This document shows positions 38,759-49,955 of a stretch of 64,000 nucleotides of DNA, piece after piece; position 1 is the first letter of the stretch, and each line of letters begins with the position of its first letter. The notes below the pieces were generated by a model, which was not told where the DNA came from, made no database searches, and worked only from the letters and a program-made list of their open reading frames with translations. The stretch comes from Pyrocephalus nanus (Eukaryota; Chordata; Aves; Passeriformes; Tyrannidae). The position numbers and the translations under genes were made by a program. The DNA lies in the NCBI GenBank assembly GCA_038380795.1, contig CM076266.1, positions 46,460,425 through 46,524,424 of the forward strand, read 5' to 3'.

Positions 38759-41700
38759 CACACTGGCAGTCTATAAAGTTCCTAGAATGTGATAATGGTA
38801 TTTTTTAATATTTAAATATCTGGAGGCTAGTGCAGGGTGTGTTATCTTGGGCTGGTTCTCCACTGCAGGTCTGATTCATCTACAAATCCAATTGTGAAAA
38901 ACAATTTGAGTAAAAATCATCACAAAACGAGAGATCAGCATTCTAAAAAAGGAAATATGAAAGAGACTATAAAACACCTCTTTGAGGAAAGATCAGATAT
39001 ATTTCTCCAATAGAGAAAAAACAAAACAGGCTTCAGAAAAGCAAAATTCAGCACCACCAGGGAACCAGAAGTGCCAGGGCAGCCCTCTGAGCGATAACAG
39101 AGTGTTGTAGGTGTCCTTTTCCTGTGATAGGGTAATTAAAGGGTAGCCATGCCAAACACTGCTAACTATTGGGGTACCTGCTGCTGTGTTCCGGTACTGG
39201 GGCAGCAAACTACCCCAATGCAAACCCAAACTACAAAGCACATTATGAGAACATTATGACTAAACCAGGTGGAAACTACAGCAAAGTTTTTTTAACTGAA
39301 AAGCATTCTCAAAATCTGCACTAGTAAGTTAACAATTCTCAATACGTATTTCAATAAATAATTAACAACAATTGAATCCGTGAGAATTATAGTATTAGAA
39401 AATTCGATATCCTACTTGTTTCTAGCATAAATGAGCCTTCTCTATTTAAGTATTTGCTGCCATCATGTGTACACTTCAAAAACTGCAAACTTACGAACAG
39501 TGCTCTTTTCTCGAGTCAAAAATCAGCTATGAGTACACATAAGGGCATTACAGGCTTCAGTTAGAAGGTGATGAAGTATCAAGGATCACTAATGTAACTC
39601 AACTCAACTCAATTACAAAGACCACATGCTTCCACTATGTAATCAAAAGAAGCAAGAAACTGATTATAAGTAAATGGCATTCGATGGCCACAAAAAATAA
39701 ACCAATTGCTCTGGTTCATTCCATGCAGATATCAAAACAACCAAAGCAATTCAATACCTTTAGCCATGACATCTCCAAAAAAGCAGTAGTGATGGAGACT
39801 TAAATTCAAGCCCTTCCACTAGGTTCAGGAAGGAAAAAAAAAAGAAAAGAAAAAAAGAGAATGCTGCAGTGACCTAATGTTCATTTCCTATAAATTAGGA
39901 AATAGTTCAGCAAGAAGAAAAAAAATACTATGAAATCACATAAAACTAGTTTGTCAATTTGACATCATTCAGTAATTCCCAGAGAGGGAGGGAAGATGCA
40001 TCTACATCTAAGGGTCTGTTGTTAGCCAGTCTTGAAATATGGGTGCAAGATCAATTTAGAAGGTATTCTACCAATGTAGCTAGTTACTGCAGTGAGGAAA
40101 AAAATGCATCGTGCTCTCTTTTACCTCAGATTCTGTCTCTCACTAATATCCCTGAAACAACAAAAAGCAGCACATTAACAGGACTCAAACTCCCCACATA
40201 TCAGTAAGGCTAAAAATCCTACACTCAGTAACTCTGCTTCTAGTATCATTTCTAACTTGTTCATTAGAAATACTTCATTACTTAACATTACTTCTGCAAT
40301 TGACCTTTAATAGCTATAAATTCAAGCATTTTATTATGATTAAATATATTTTCCAAATTATATCCTTCAGAAATGTAGTTTGGAATTGAGACACAGAAAC
40401 AAAAAACTATTTCAGCAGAAATTTTCTGCTCGATGGATTGCCAGGAGTGAGCTGCATAAACAGCAGGATATCACTTATCAGATCTATGTGGTAAATACAG
40501 TCAGCTTCAGCCTTAAAACAGCCAAAGCCCTCGGCATTACAAAAGACAGATAAAACAACATGGAGATTGATAAAGATGCTGCTAAATACAAGATTAGGAA
40601 GTCAAAATGTGAGGCTCAATTTCTTGCAAAAAATGACCTCTGATTAAACAACTGAATACTGAACTGAATAAAAACCCTTTCACCCCTCAGTGTGTACAAA
40701 TCAGTATGTCTTAATATAGCTGTATATATACGAATCTGGGGCTTTAAAAATCCTCCCATATGCATAACTCCTACTTGTTCAGGCTCCTCACATTATGCTG
40801 AAAGAAGGAAAAAAAAACCAGTTTCCAAACAATTATTCAGATGTGCTCCAGATGCCATTTTAACTTCCAGAAAATATCAATTTTGTGTCTACAGAGGACA
40901 GAAAGGTACATCTATACAGTGCATGCAATTACAGCACTCATAATATTATTGCAGTAATTATAAAATGTGGTACTTGACAGCACTTGTAGAAAGTTGGCAG
41001 TGTTTAAAGTGTTGATAGTAGAAATGCACTGACAACACAGTAAAACCTACCATGCTTACAAAACACTACATGCTGACAATATTCACACAAGTAGCAAACA
41101 AATGCTAGAAGGAAGGTGTCAATAAAATACAAACAAGCAGAAATCCTCACGAATTTGAAATTCCAATTTGCATTCAGTTTGTCTGTTTGACCCGCTACAT
41201 TGTCTTAAAATGCAACACAGTTCAAACCTTGATATCTTCATATGAAAACTTAGCCTGGTAAGGTTCTTTCAATTCTACCTTAAAGTACTTTAAATACTAA
41301 AAATAGACTGTGCTGTAACACTGAGGGCAAAATAAACAGAATACCCATCTCCTCCTCTTTCTTTTTTTTTGTTTACAATGTAAGAGGAAGCAACAAATCT
41401 AACAAGACCCATACTTGCACCCATACAACTTACAGACAACATTTTAAGACACCCATTTTCTTTCTGTAACCTTTATCAAGGTAAAGTTTTTTAAATGGCT
41501 GTTAAGCAGTACTGAAAAAGAGGAATCATGCTAATTTGCAGTAAATATGATAAACTGTTAAATTCAAAGAGTACTCAGGGATCTGAATGCACAAAATAAC
41601 AGATTCCTGATCATTGCAGCTCAAGCTCAAAAAAATCCAGAGGCCTTGAGAGTCATGTGCCATTACGCATATAATTTATACATAAGAAAGGCTTTTGATT

Positions 41701-41843
41701 CCCTAAGATTCAAACACAAACACAAGTACAACAGAACGTAACCCAGTGTGGTTATGCACATGCTGTGCCTCATGGCTTGGACAGAATTTTATACCACCAC
41801 TAGATGGAAACCTGAACTATGTTTTAAACTGACAATTCTGTAA

Positions 41844-41943
41844 ATCATAGAATCACAGAATCAGCCAGGTTGGAAAGGATCTCTGAGATAATCAAGTCCA
41901 ACCCTTGATCCACTACTGCCGTGGTTACCATACCATGCTCCAT
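41844..41943 (-). mobile_element. CR1 LINE fragment (about 100 bp)
   Basis: The minus-oriented tip of a CR1: + strand aatcatagaatcacagaatc, caggttggaaaggatctctg, caagtccaacccttgatcca and ccataccatg. Similarity fades after about 41,943, so this is a very short 5'-truncated insertion. Confidence 0.88.
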
Positions 41944-42385
41944 TACTGGCTCTCCTTCTACCGTGTCTGGCTATTTTCTCATTTAGAGATCTAATTCTGC
42001 ACTGGCTGTCACTAACCTCTACTCATTAGGAAGGTATCCATGGGGCAGACATACACAAAACTTCTACAGCATTTTCAACTCTAAGAGCATTAACAGAAAC
42101 ATGCCCTGCTCAGTTCCCAGGCTGGTGTACTCAATGTAAGGAATAAACTGTTGCACACGTTAGAGATTTACCCCACTCCTACAGCAATTTAAACTTCTCA
42201 ATCTGAGCTACAACTAATAAGAATTGCTGTAGTCTGACAAGAAATTTCAGTAGGGATTCAATTATTAACACATTTTAAACATCAAAGGCATGTTACCAAA
42301 CTGAAACTTATACACCTATTTGCACATCATGTATTTATACAAAGTTTCATCACTTCGATGGAGTTTACTGTGCAATGCACCTGAG

Positions 42386-42417
42386 GTGACTGGCACATAC
42401 AAGTGACTGGCACATAC
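42386..42417 (+). repeat. 17-bp tandem duplication
   Basis: gtgactggcacatacaa is followed at once by gtgactggcacatac; a short local duplication within the intron. Confidence 0.85.
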
Positions 42418-44906
42418 TGCCTGATGTGACCCCTATGACTCAGATATTATTTCCTGCTCTGTCCAAACAGTTGTAAATAAAGACTTCAACTGGCAGACAA
42501 GCACAGTTATTAAGACAGCCATCTGACCAGCTACATGCAATCATAGATTTGATAACAGAGATAATTGGTATAGGAAACATGACAGAAGCACTGAGAGTAC
42601 TGATGCCACATCTTATAAGATTCTGAATTTGGAAAATACAGTAAAGGTCTAAAACCAGTATGTACACAGGCAAAGAAAAAAACAACCCACCAAGAAATCA
42701 CTGACCTTAGCAGTAGTTAGATGAAAGAGAATGACACTGTTTTCCAGGTGAGAAGTACCAAATGCCCCTTCCCATGACGGGCATGCACCACGCATAAGCC
42801 AGAGGGTATCCACCAGGCTACCCCAAGTCTCTCCACATGAGAAAGCTCCCAGATCACCTGGATTCTCCATAGAAGACAACACCAGCTCCTGCTTCTAAAT
42901 CCAAATTTCAAAGAGCACTGAAAGGACGGAAGTGATGCCATGATATGAAAAAGATGTTATTACTGTGAAACTTTGCAATAGGCTTCCACGTGGTCAACCT
43001 TGGCTTTTATTTCTTTGGTTAAGAGGACAATTGTATATGAACACTGGTTCAGAAAACTCTCCAAATCATGGATCACTGTGACAAAATTTCATCTTATGCA
43101 AAGGCAGACTTCAAATTTTACAGCAAAGCAGGCCACCAGGAATGCTAGGTCAGAGCAGCAAACTGATTTCCTTTGGCCAGTTCATACCCAAATTCTACAT
43201 GCTCTTCAATGTACCAGCCACAACTCCATGGCACTAAGAAAAGTGTGAAATTCTTTCCTGCCTTTTGATAAATATCAAAGAAAATAGAGGAAACTGTCTC
43301 TAATTTATTTCTTACAAATTAATAACCAGTGAACACCCTAAGTGGGGACTAGATACATAAGGCTCAGTACGAATTGACTCTTCATAAGAAGGTTTTGATT
43401 CAGATAGCCACAAAAATCATTAAAAGCAAGTTCTGGTATCCAGGAATGCTAAAATTAAATACCACACTTAAATCCCATTTCAAAACTTTTATTATAGTCA
43501 TAAAATGGCAAAAAAACTTAAGGATATATTATACTTTAAAAAAAGATGTATTCCTTTGTCAGGTATAGAAAACATCACATATTATCTATTTCACTGAAGT
43601 TAAGAGCATAACAGAGAAAGTCAGCAGCAGTTTTAGACGTTTGCAACCTATATTATTTGGCAAAAGCACAAAAAGCAACCTACACATCCCATTCCCATCT
43701 CAGTCTGACTCCAGTACTGGCCACAGCTTCTTTTTCCATGCTCTTTGAGTATTTGCTCTTCAAACTCTCCTGTCAACATTTCAACACATTTTTCAGTGTC
43801 AGAAGCTTAAAAACAAAGGGGAAGGAAGATCTTACTAGCCCAAAGAATTGAGAAGCAAAAAGTTCTGTAAGTGTATCCACTCACAAGCAGAAAAAGGTCA
43901 GGGCACTATGTCCTGAGAAATATCATGACAGCATACCACAATCATCTCAGCAAACTAAGTACTGCAAGGGACCCAGATAACTGAAAACAAATTTGATGAA
44001 AGACACTTATTTGTATCACACCAAATATTACACTGATTCAAAAAAATTATTCATTCTTGAGAGGCTACGTGACCAGTTCCCCAGATATAGAGATACTGTT
44101 TTATCTTAATTTTACCAATATAATGCCTAGATTTGTTATGAGGAATGAAATGTCATCTTTCGAGAATACAACAGCAGATGGCAGCTCCCAAATCAGTCTC
44201 AGTTCATTTGAAAGCTTATTAAAAGGTTTTCAGAGTTATGAGTGGCCAAAGCATTTCAGAGGCAGTTTATTCAATCTATTAGATGTGAGAAGATGTCACA
44301 TAACTCTGCAGAATGATTTTGCTCATCTTCAGGTAGTCCAGGCCTTCTCATCTACAGGTCAGATTTTATAAAAAAGTCAAGTATCAAATGGTCATTTTCA
44401 AAATTAAAAGAGGAATTAGCTTAAATGTGAAACAAATGGTTATTGAAATTACTTAGCTGAATGTTCTACTTATTGTAACCTGGAATAAAGTGATCAATAC
44501 TAACTTAATATTACCTTTCTTAAGTAAGCATTCTCATCAGCTACCACGTTTTAGAAGACTGTTCGACTAATTGACTTATCATACCAGTCAACATTAATTC
44601 AATAGCATTCCAAAGTAATAATCACTATCAATCTAATTATATCAGCAGTCTCCTGTGAATGAGTACCAATTATTTCAATTAAAATATTAAATATTTAGAA
44701 AATAGGAACATATATTAATAATTTATATACTTAATTTGAATCTATCTGAACAAGCATAATTCCTGAACAACAAAGCTTACTTTCTTTGTACCCCACTTTA
44801 ACATTTTCCATAAGGTTTCAAGACATTGATCTAATACCAATGAAAAAATCCCTATTTATATTGTTCTACTTTTATATAAAAGTGTACATGGACTTTGCAG
44901 TCCATT

Positions 44907-44950
44907 ATCAGTTGTATTCAGACTTTATTCAGATATCAGTTGTATTCAGA
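44907..44950 (+). repeat. 16-bp direct repeat
   Basis: atcagttgtattcaga at 44907-44922 and again at 44935-44950, 28 bases apart start to start; a partial tandem duplication. Confidence 0.8.
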
Positions 44951-45288
44951 TATTAAGAACTCCTCCAAGAATATTCAAATGATAGTTTCCCTATTTTGTA
45001 AATGCAAACAGGTCAGTTTAGGTTTCCTATAAAACTACATTAACCATCTATGCGGTTGGGTTCCAACACCAAAGCCCTCAATTCCCGTGTATTCTAAACA
45101 AGTGAATCTCTTCTCAAATCCTTTACAAGAAAATTACACAAATCATTCCCATACTAAGGCAATATCATTTGGGAACTCTTTGCCTCTTCTTCCCCCCCTT
45201 TCTTTTTAAAGCTAATCTAGAAATCTCCCTCCATTTTCTTCACCATGTTTCACAAGAAATAAAGGAAACTTGTTCAGCTTGTGAGAAA

Positions 45289-45596
45289 CAATCACGAGAA
45301 TCATTTGAATGGGAAAAGACCTCTAAAATCATCAAATCCAACCTTTGACCAAACAACACCTTGTCAACCAGATCATGGTACTAAGTGCTAGGTCCAGTCA
45401 TTTCTTGAACACTTCCAGGGACAGTGACTCCACCACCTTCCTGGGAAGTCTGTTCCAGTATTTAACAGCCTTTTTTGTGACAAAATTCTTCCTGATGTGC
45501 GATCTGAACATGCCCTGGTACAGCTTGAGGCTACGTTCTCTCGTCCTGTCACCAGCTGCCCGGGAGAAAAGACCAACCCCCACTCTGCTACAACCT
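45289..45596 (-). mobile_element. CR1 LINE fragment with part of the ORF2 C-terminus
   Basis: A minus-oriented CR1 lying 247 bases from the solo LTR that follows. The + strand shows gggaaaagacctctaaaatc, accttgtcaaccagatcatg, cttccagggacagtgactcc and ttctctcgtcctgtc. On the minus strand a stretch of ORF2 remains open and includes KYWNRLPRKVVESLSLEVFK, clearly the same protein end as in the copy at 1.3 kb but separately decayed. The tip octamers are degenerate. Confidence 0.92.
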
Positions 45597-45842
45597 GAAA
45601 TCAACATGCCCAATTCCCTTGAATCAGCACAATTTAAATACCAAGGGAGCAAAAAAATCATTTGAGGCAAACATAATGTGATTACAAGACCAGGCCTGTT
45701 TTCTAAACAACTAGGAAACATGAATCAAATTGGAGGAAAGAAAGCACACCACAGACTATGAACTAGTATATTCAAGCACATCCAGAAGGTCTGACTACCC
45801 AAAAAAATCCTAAAGGGTTTTAACAATAGCCAAGTAGTTTCA

Positions 45843-46744
45843 TGTTAAAATAAGCCATCCTTGAAAATTGTCATTCAAAAGCATTTGGGATGGCTTATTA
45901 AGGTTACATTTGTAAAGGGGGTACTTTTGATTTAGATGATCAGTGGAGCATATAGGGGTGCAAAAGTGATTATATTAGCATGTGCAACCAGCCAGAGTAT
46001 TGTACAATGTAACTTTATTGCACAAGTTGACTGTAAGGCCCACTGTGCCTTTAGCAAGTTAGATGTCCCTTATTATCGTATCTGAGTTCCTCCTTGGCTA
46101 GGTTACATTCTGCAAGATAGATATAAATACCCCTGAAACACAGTGGTAGAGGACGTACACAGAGGTGAGGAAGGTGATGGAGAGAGGAAGACGATGCGGG
46201 CAGGGGTCGTTCGCCCCCTTACCCTACAGCAGAGCATGTGCAGGCTGTTGCCATTAGGCAATGAACAGGCAGTGTTTGGCTGCCACTCAAGCATCACCTT
46301 ACACTGCATACTGGCTGTACGTAGTGTAACGTAGAGCTGATAAAATGGGGTGTCAGGACCGCTGGGTTGAGCGATACTCATCCTTCCATCAAGACTGTGT
46401 TGCTCCACAGGGACACCCACTAAGCATGGGTACCGACCAGCCGCTGCAGATCCTGTTAGCCCTGGCCTGTCTATTGACAGGAAGCAACCGAGAAAGCAAA
46501 CTTTTTATATCCCTTTTTGTATCCCTTTAATTCACTTTTTTTTTTCACTAGGTAATACTGCAATAGAGGCTGTTCGTAGTATTGTATGAACGCCAATAGA
46601 TATAGTAGGTTTTTTGTATTCTTTTTTTAGATCTTGATTCTCTTTGCTATTAGTTTTTTACTCTCACTGCAATAAAAGATGCTTTGTAGTGTTTGAATGA
46701 CTGTTGTACATTCCAGGCATGTATCCTAACGAACCCGTGCAACA
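45843..46744 (+). mobile_element. Solo LTR of an endogenous retrovirus (902 bp) with 5-bp target-site duplication
   Basis: Flanked on both sides by TTTCA (45838-45842 and 46745-46749). It starts TGTTA and ends CAACA, so it has TG...CA ends with TGTT/AACA as a short inverted repeat. A TATA-like box (tataaat) is at 46122-46128 and AATAAA is at 46671-46676, both on the + strand, which sets the orientation. No gag, pol or env sequence lies beside it, so it is a solo LTR left by recombination between two LTRs. The 5-bp duplication fits ERVL-type (class III) elements better than the usual 4 or 6 bp of other classes, but I do not recognise the family. It is antisense to SDHAF3, inside the intron. 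If the TATA box at 46122 is the true one, the R region would be unusually long (about 0.5 kb); a TATAT at about 46506 is an alternative. Confidence 0.88.
45849..45899. repeat. 12-bp perfect inverted repeat near the start of the solo LTR
   Basis: aataagccatcc (45849-45860) and ggatggcttatt (45888-45899) are perfect reverse complements, with a 27-base loop that itself contains ttgaa/ttcaa. The structure starts 6 bases inside the LTR, in U3. Confidence 0.85.
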
Positions 46745-47399
46745 TTTCAAATTGAAGTCCTCATTCAAAGTCAGCAAACATCAATGCAATCGTCATATCC
46801 ATAATCTTTATCCTCTGATGAATATACATTCAGATATACAATTTTAATGTAAAATTATGAGTACTAATTTTCTGTAACATGAGACTGCTCTGTACCAGAT
46901 GCCCTGCATGCAATAGAAGACATGAGGAAAGAATATTTCCAGATGCATGCTGAATACTGACAACACTAAAGTGCATACAGCAAGGTATATGCTCAGCCTA
47001 ATGATGAAGCAAATTGGGAAGTGCTTGACATGCAACATGCCAAAATACTGTTAACAGAGCTGTAACTTTGCTTTGTTTTTTTCTTAAATAAACTTAACAG
47101 GAAATTCAAAAAATCATTTTGTATTAATGTTGTAGGGATTTGTTTAGGTGGATTTTTTGTTTGGTTTGTTTTTTGTTTGGTTTAATAAATACAGATAAGG
47201 AGGTAAGGAGTACAGTTATGGTTCACATATGTGAAGAAGTAGCATATCACTGATTCATTCACTGCTAACCGCAACTCTTGTGCCCTTCAAGAACTGGATG
47301 CTTCGCAAGTCTCTCTGCAAGACTCACAAGGCTCTGCAAGAACTGTCCTAGAGCTTCCAGCCTATTTCTGGTCAGAAGTGTGTCCTGTTGCCCAGGGAG

Positions 47400-47781
47400 C
47401 AAACAATAAAACCCAAGAGAAGCAAGTGATGCACAGTACAACTGTTCACCACCAGCTGACCGACGGCCAAACCATCCCCAAGCAGCAAATGGCTCTGCCC
47501 GGCCAACTCCCCCCAGTTTATATACTGAACATGATGTTCTATGGTATGGAATATCCCTCTGGACAGTTCAGGTCAGCTGTCCTGGCTATTCTCCCTCCCA
47601 GCTTCCTGTGGACCTCTTCACTGGCAGAGCACGGGAATCTGAAAAGTCCTTGATTTAGAGTAAGCACTACTTCAGAACAACTGAAACAGTGTGTTATGAA
47701 CATTATTCTCATATTAAATCCAAAACACAGCACGTACAAGCTACTAAGAAGATTAACTCTATCCCAGCCAAAACCAGGACA
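47400..47781 (-). mobile_element. ERV LTR, truncated, minus orientation
   Basis: On the minus strand it starts TGTCCTGGTTTTGGCTGGGA at 47781, followed by tagagttaatcttctt, gataatgttcataacacac-like sequence, caaggacttttcag, ggacagctgacctgaac, gggatattccatacc and the TATA box cagtatataaactgg (TATATAAA, + strand 47517-47524). This order is that of an LTR family very widespread in bird genomes. Similarity stops shortly after gtgcatcacttgcttc, near 47,400, so most of R and U5 are missing or diverged. No target-site duplication can be assigned. It is sense to SDHAF3 inside its intron. No internal viral genes were seen. Confidence 0.8.
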
Positions 47782-49169
47782 GAGGACTCCAATATGAATT
47801 AGAGCCTAATTAGAGTCTACAGTTACCTAATCCAAATTGTCTACAATCCACCTTCCTCAATTATCTAGTTCAAGTCTTCAAGGGACTGGGAACCACAGCA
47901 TAGCATAAGATGCAAAGCAAATCTCACAGGTCAAAAAAGTCAAAGTCTGATTGAAATTTCACCCTTGAAAAAGATTATCATTTGAGGGAGGAAAAAATCC
48001 CAGAATGAAACAAAAATTAAAGATGAGAAGAGACATGCTAACTATGTGCTAATATCTCCCAGTATCTTGTTAGAAGACAGACATATTTGCAAAGTTCTTT
48101 ATACTCACACACTCAAAACAGTTATTAAATTAGTTTCCTTTCCTTGAACATATCATACCTAATAGCACTAAATGTCAGGTTTCAAAATTCAACTTCTGTT
48201 CCCCGTAGTCTGATTTTTGTCACAGTTTCCCCTATAATCTACTTTTGAAACATTTTAAAACTGAGAAATATTTTCACTGTTTACTTCACAGAAATGGTTA
48301 AAGGTATTTCAATGTAAACATTTACTTCTTTTTCTAAAACTATTTTAAGGAAGATTTTAGCACTGAAAATAGTAACCTGTAACTTGTCTTTTTAGCTCAT
48401 GTTAAAACTGGAAGCAACGATGCGGAAACATTTCAGCAATATCAAGTAAACGGCAATTGAGAACTACAATAGCATCAGGCATTTGAGAGGGAGATACAAA
48501 TTTCCCTGATTTGAGGATCTATCAGTTGGCAAGAGGCAATTAAAATACACTTATTCCTCTCCTGTGAAGAGAATACCGGGCAGCATTCTCCCTGCTGGTT
48601 CCTGATGCCCTGGCCCAATTTGCTTTACTCCGCAAGATTTCAGCTAGAGCCTTCACTTGGTAAACTGGGAGGCAATGGATGCTACCTGTGCTAACCAGGT
48701 TCTGTGGCAAAGCAGAATACAATTTTTTTCACAGAAAGGAAAACAGTTTTGAGATTCAAAAATACTCCCAAACCAGTAGTTCAATGATCATGAAAATTAA
48801 TGGGAAGCTTGTCTACAGATCCATCTCTTGCAGCTGAGTTCTTGTTTTAATCAAAGTTTCTCCTGTGTGAAGTGTCTATACATTTGTCTGCCATGTAGGT
48901 TTTTTGGTGTCTATTAATACTCTAGCATCTGTTGGAGTTCAGGCATTTGGGGAAAGCACCTTATGGGTCTCCTTCCTCTGCTGCTTGTGAAAATTGTTAC
49001 AACCTCATCACTTCAGAGTGATATGCTTTTCCATCCTTGGTGAAACCAGGCACTAAGTTAAGGAGAAGGGGTGTTCAGCAGAGAAGCAATAAGTTCACAT
49101 AAGACTTGTTTCGTTAGGAAACAAAGAAAAAATGTCACTCAGAAATAAAATACAAGATCATGTGAAAGC

Positions 49170-49400
49170 TATTTACACCTACGTATTTAGCTAATTATAA
49201 CTATACAATTCGCTACGTATGTAGTTATAAATACATATAGGCATCTATATAATGTATTGTTATATAGTGCAATATATAATGATGATGACTATAATAAAAA
49301 TAAAAAATAAAACTAAATTAAAATTAATTTAAAATAATAAAGATAGTTCTGTGTATATATTTTTGTATCTGTATATATAGTTTGTTATATAACTGTTGTC
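49170..49400. repeat. AT-rich low-complexity stretch with small inverted repeat
   Basis: Very AT-rich sequence in the SDHAF3 intron about 0.3-0.5 kb from the promoter, in sharp contrast to the CpG-rich region that follows. It includes a perfect 9-bp inverted repeat (ttataacta at 49195-49203, tagttataa at 49222-49230), the octamer ctacgtat twice, and a run of taaaa/taaat units at 49290-49340. Confidence 0.75.
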
Positions 49401-49560
49401 ATTCTGTGGCATACACCTGTGTGAGCATGGCTATGATGACACGCATTTGAGGCAAGGAAATGGGAACTGTAAAAGATAACCTGCCCAAAACCGTGAAATT
49501 CAAGGAATTCTGTAGCTCCGAAAGGAGTTCGCCCTTCAGGGGAGCGTGCCCGAAGAGAAA

Positions 49561-49613
49561 GAATCAATCAGGTTGGAAAAGACCTCTGGGATCATCGAGT
49601 CCAACCTCTGAAC
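49561..49613 (-). mobile_element. CR1 3' tip fragment beside SDHAF3 exon 1
   Basis: Only about 53 bases of a minus-oriented CR1 3' end: caggttggaaaagacctctg followed by ggatcatcgagtccaacctc. The sequence is very close to typical CR1, so it is probably fairly young. It sits in the intron about 98 bases from the exon 1 donor, at the edge of the CpG-rich region. Confidence 0.85.
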
Positions 49614-49619
49614 AGCCCG

Positions 49620-49955
49620 TGGCCCCTGAGCTAGCGGGGCCTCCCCTGAGCCCCGCCGCGCCCGGTCCGGGGGGCACCCTGTCCTTCCCCCGCGGGGCGG
49701 CGGGCACTTGCCTCCCATTCCCGCAGGAAGCGCTGGGCCTCGGCGGGCCCGGCCGCCCTGTGCCTCCGGAACTCCTCCTTGACGTAGCGGTCTCCCAGGT
49801 CGCGCAGGGCGGGCGGCAGCGCCCGGTGCAGCTGCAGGAGGCGGCGGTAGAGGCGCCGCGCGGCGCCCGGCGCGGCCATGGCCATGGCGGCGGGGGCGCG
49901 GCCCGGCCGGGCCCGGGACGGCCGCACCGGGGCGGGGCGATGAGCCAGGCGGAGC
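49620..49955 (-). promoter_or_regulatory. SDHAF3: CpG-rich promoter of SDHAF3
   Basis: In an AT-rich window this stretch is dense in C, G and CpG and covers exon 1, its upstream sequence and the first bases of the intron. A GC box (ggggcggggc, 49929-49938) lies about 45 bases upstream of the start codon and suits Sp1-type factors. No TATA box is visible, as expected for a housekeeping mitochondrial gene. The transcription start cannot be fixed from sequence; it is probably within roughly 100 bases upstream of 49885. The opposite strand of the island has a long open frame, but that is a by-product of high GC. Confidence 0.85.
49712..49885 (-). CDS. SDHAF3: SDHAF3 exon 1 (coding part), succinate dehydrogenase assembly factor 3, residues 1-58
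   Basis: SDHAF3 (ACN9; yeast Sdh7) is a small mitochondrial-matrix protein that helps mature the Fe-S subunit SDHB of complex II, acting with SDHAF1. This exon encodes 58 residues. Seen: an Arg/Ala-rich N-terminus suited to mitochondrial import, the LYR motif at residues 12-14 (L-Y-R), the family block LQLHRALPP at 17-25, then [13 protein letters not shown] at 30-42 and [10 protein letters not shown] at 49-58. The ATG at 49885 has G at -3 and G at +4 (gccATGG) and gives the length expected for the family. A second in-frame ATG two codons on (49879) is possible. The open frame runs further upstream without an ATG that fits the family. The exon ends in GAG followed by GCAAGT, a GC-type donor. 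It lies in a CpG-rich promoter, and the rest of the protein is in exon 2, 32.6 kb away on the same strand. Family assignment is very secure; the GC donor is inferred from reading frame and homology. Confidence 0.95.

Larger units (their letters stand above)
38759..45288. other. SDHAF3 intron, middle part
   Basis: It contains the short CR1 at 41.8 kb, the 17-bp and 16-bp duplications, and otherwise AT-rich sequence with no exon or RNA gene that I can recognise. Confidence 0.55.
46750..49560. other. SDHAF3 intron, promoter-proximal part
   Basis: After the solo LTR come a (GTTT)-type run (about 47,155-47,182), the truncated minus-strand LTR (about 47,400-47,781), ordinary AT-rich sequence, and the very AT-rich stretch at 49.17-49.40 kb. 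No gene was seen. Confidence 0.55.
17081..49711 (-). other. SDHAF3: SDHAF3 intron 1 (32.6 kb, GC-AG)
   Basis: This is the single intron splitting the coding sequence, 32,631 bases long, about half of the window. On the minus strand it begins GCAAGT and ends with a pyrimidine-rich tract and TAG. It contains CR1 pieces near 49.6, 45.3, 41.8 and 38.6 kb, two ERV LTRs (45,843-46,744 and about 47,400-47,781), simple repeats and hairpins. No further SDHAF3 exon and no convincing nested gene was seen. The longest open frame inside it (34,396-34,992, minus strand, 198 codons) matches no family I recognise. Confidence 0.9.

Noticed and set aside
46103..46420. 105-codon minus-strand frame, and a 63-codon + strand frame, near 46.1-46.4 kb
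   Set aside because: They lie inside the solo LTR and are by-products of its less AT-rich middle part; no viral protein similarity.
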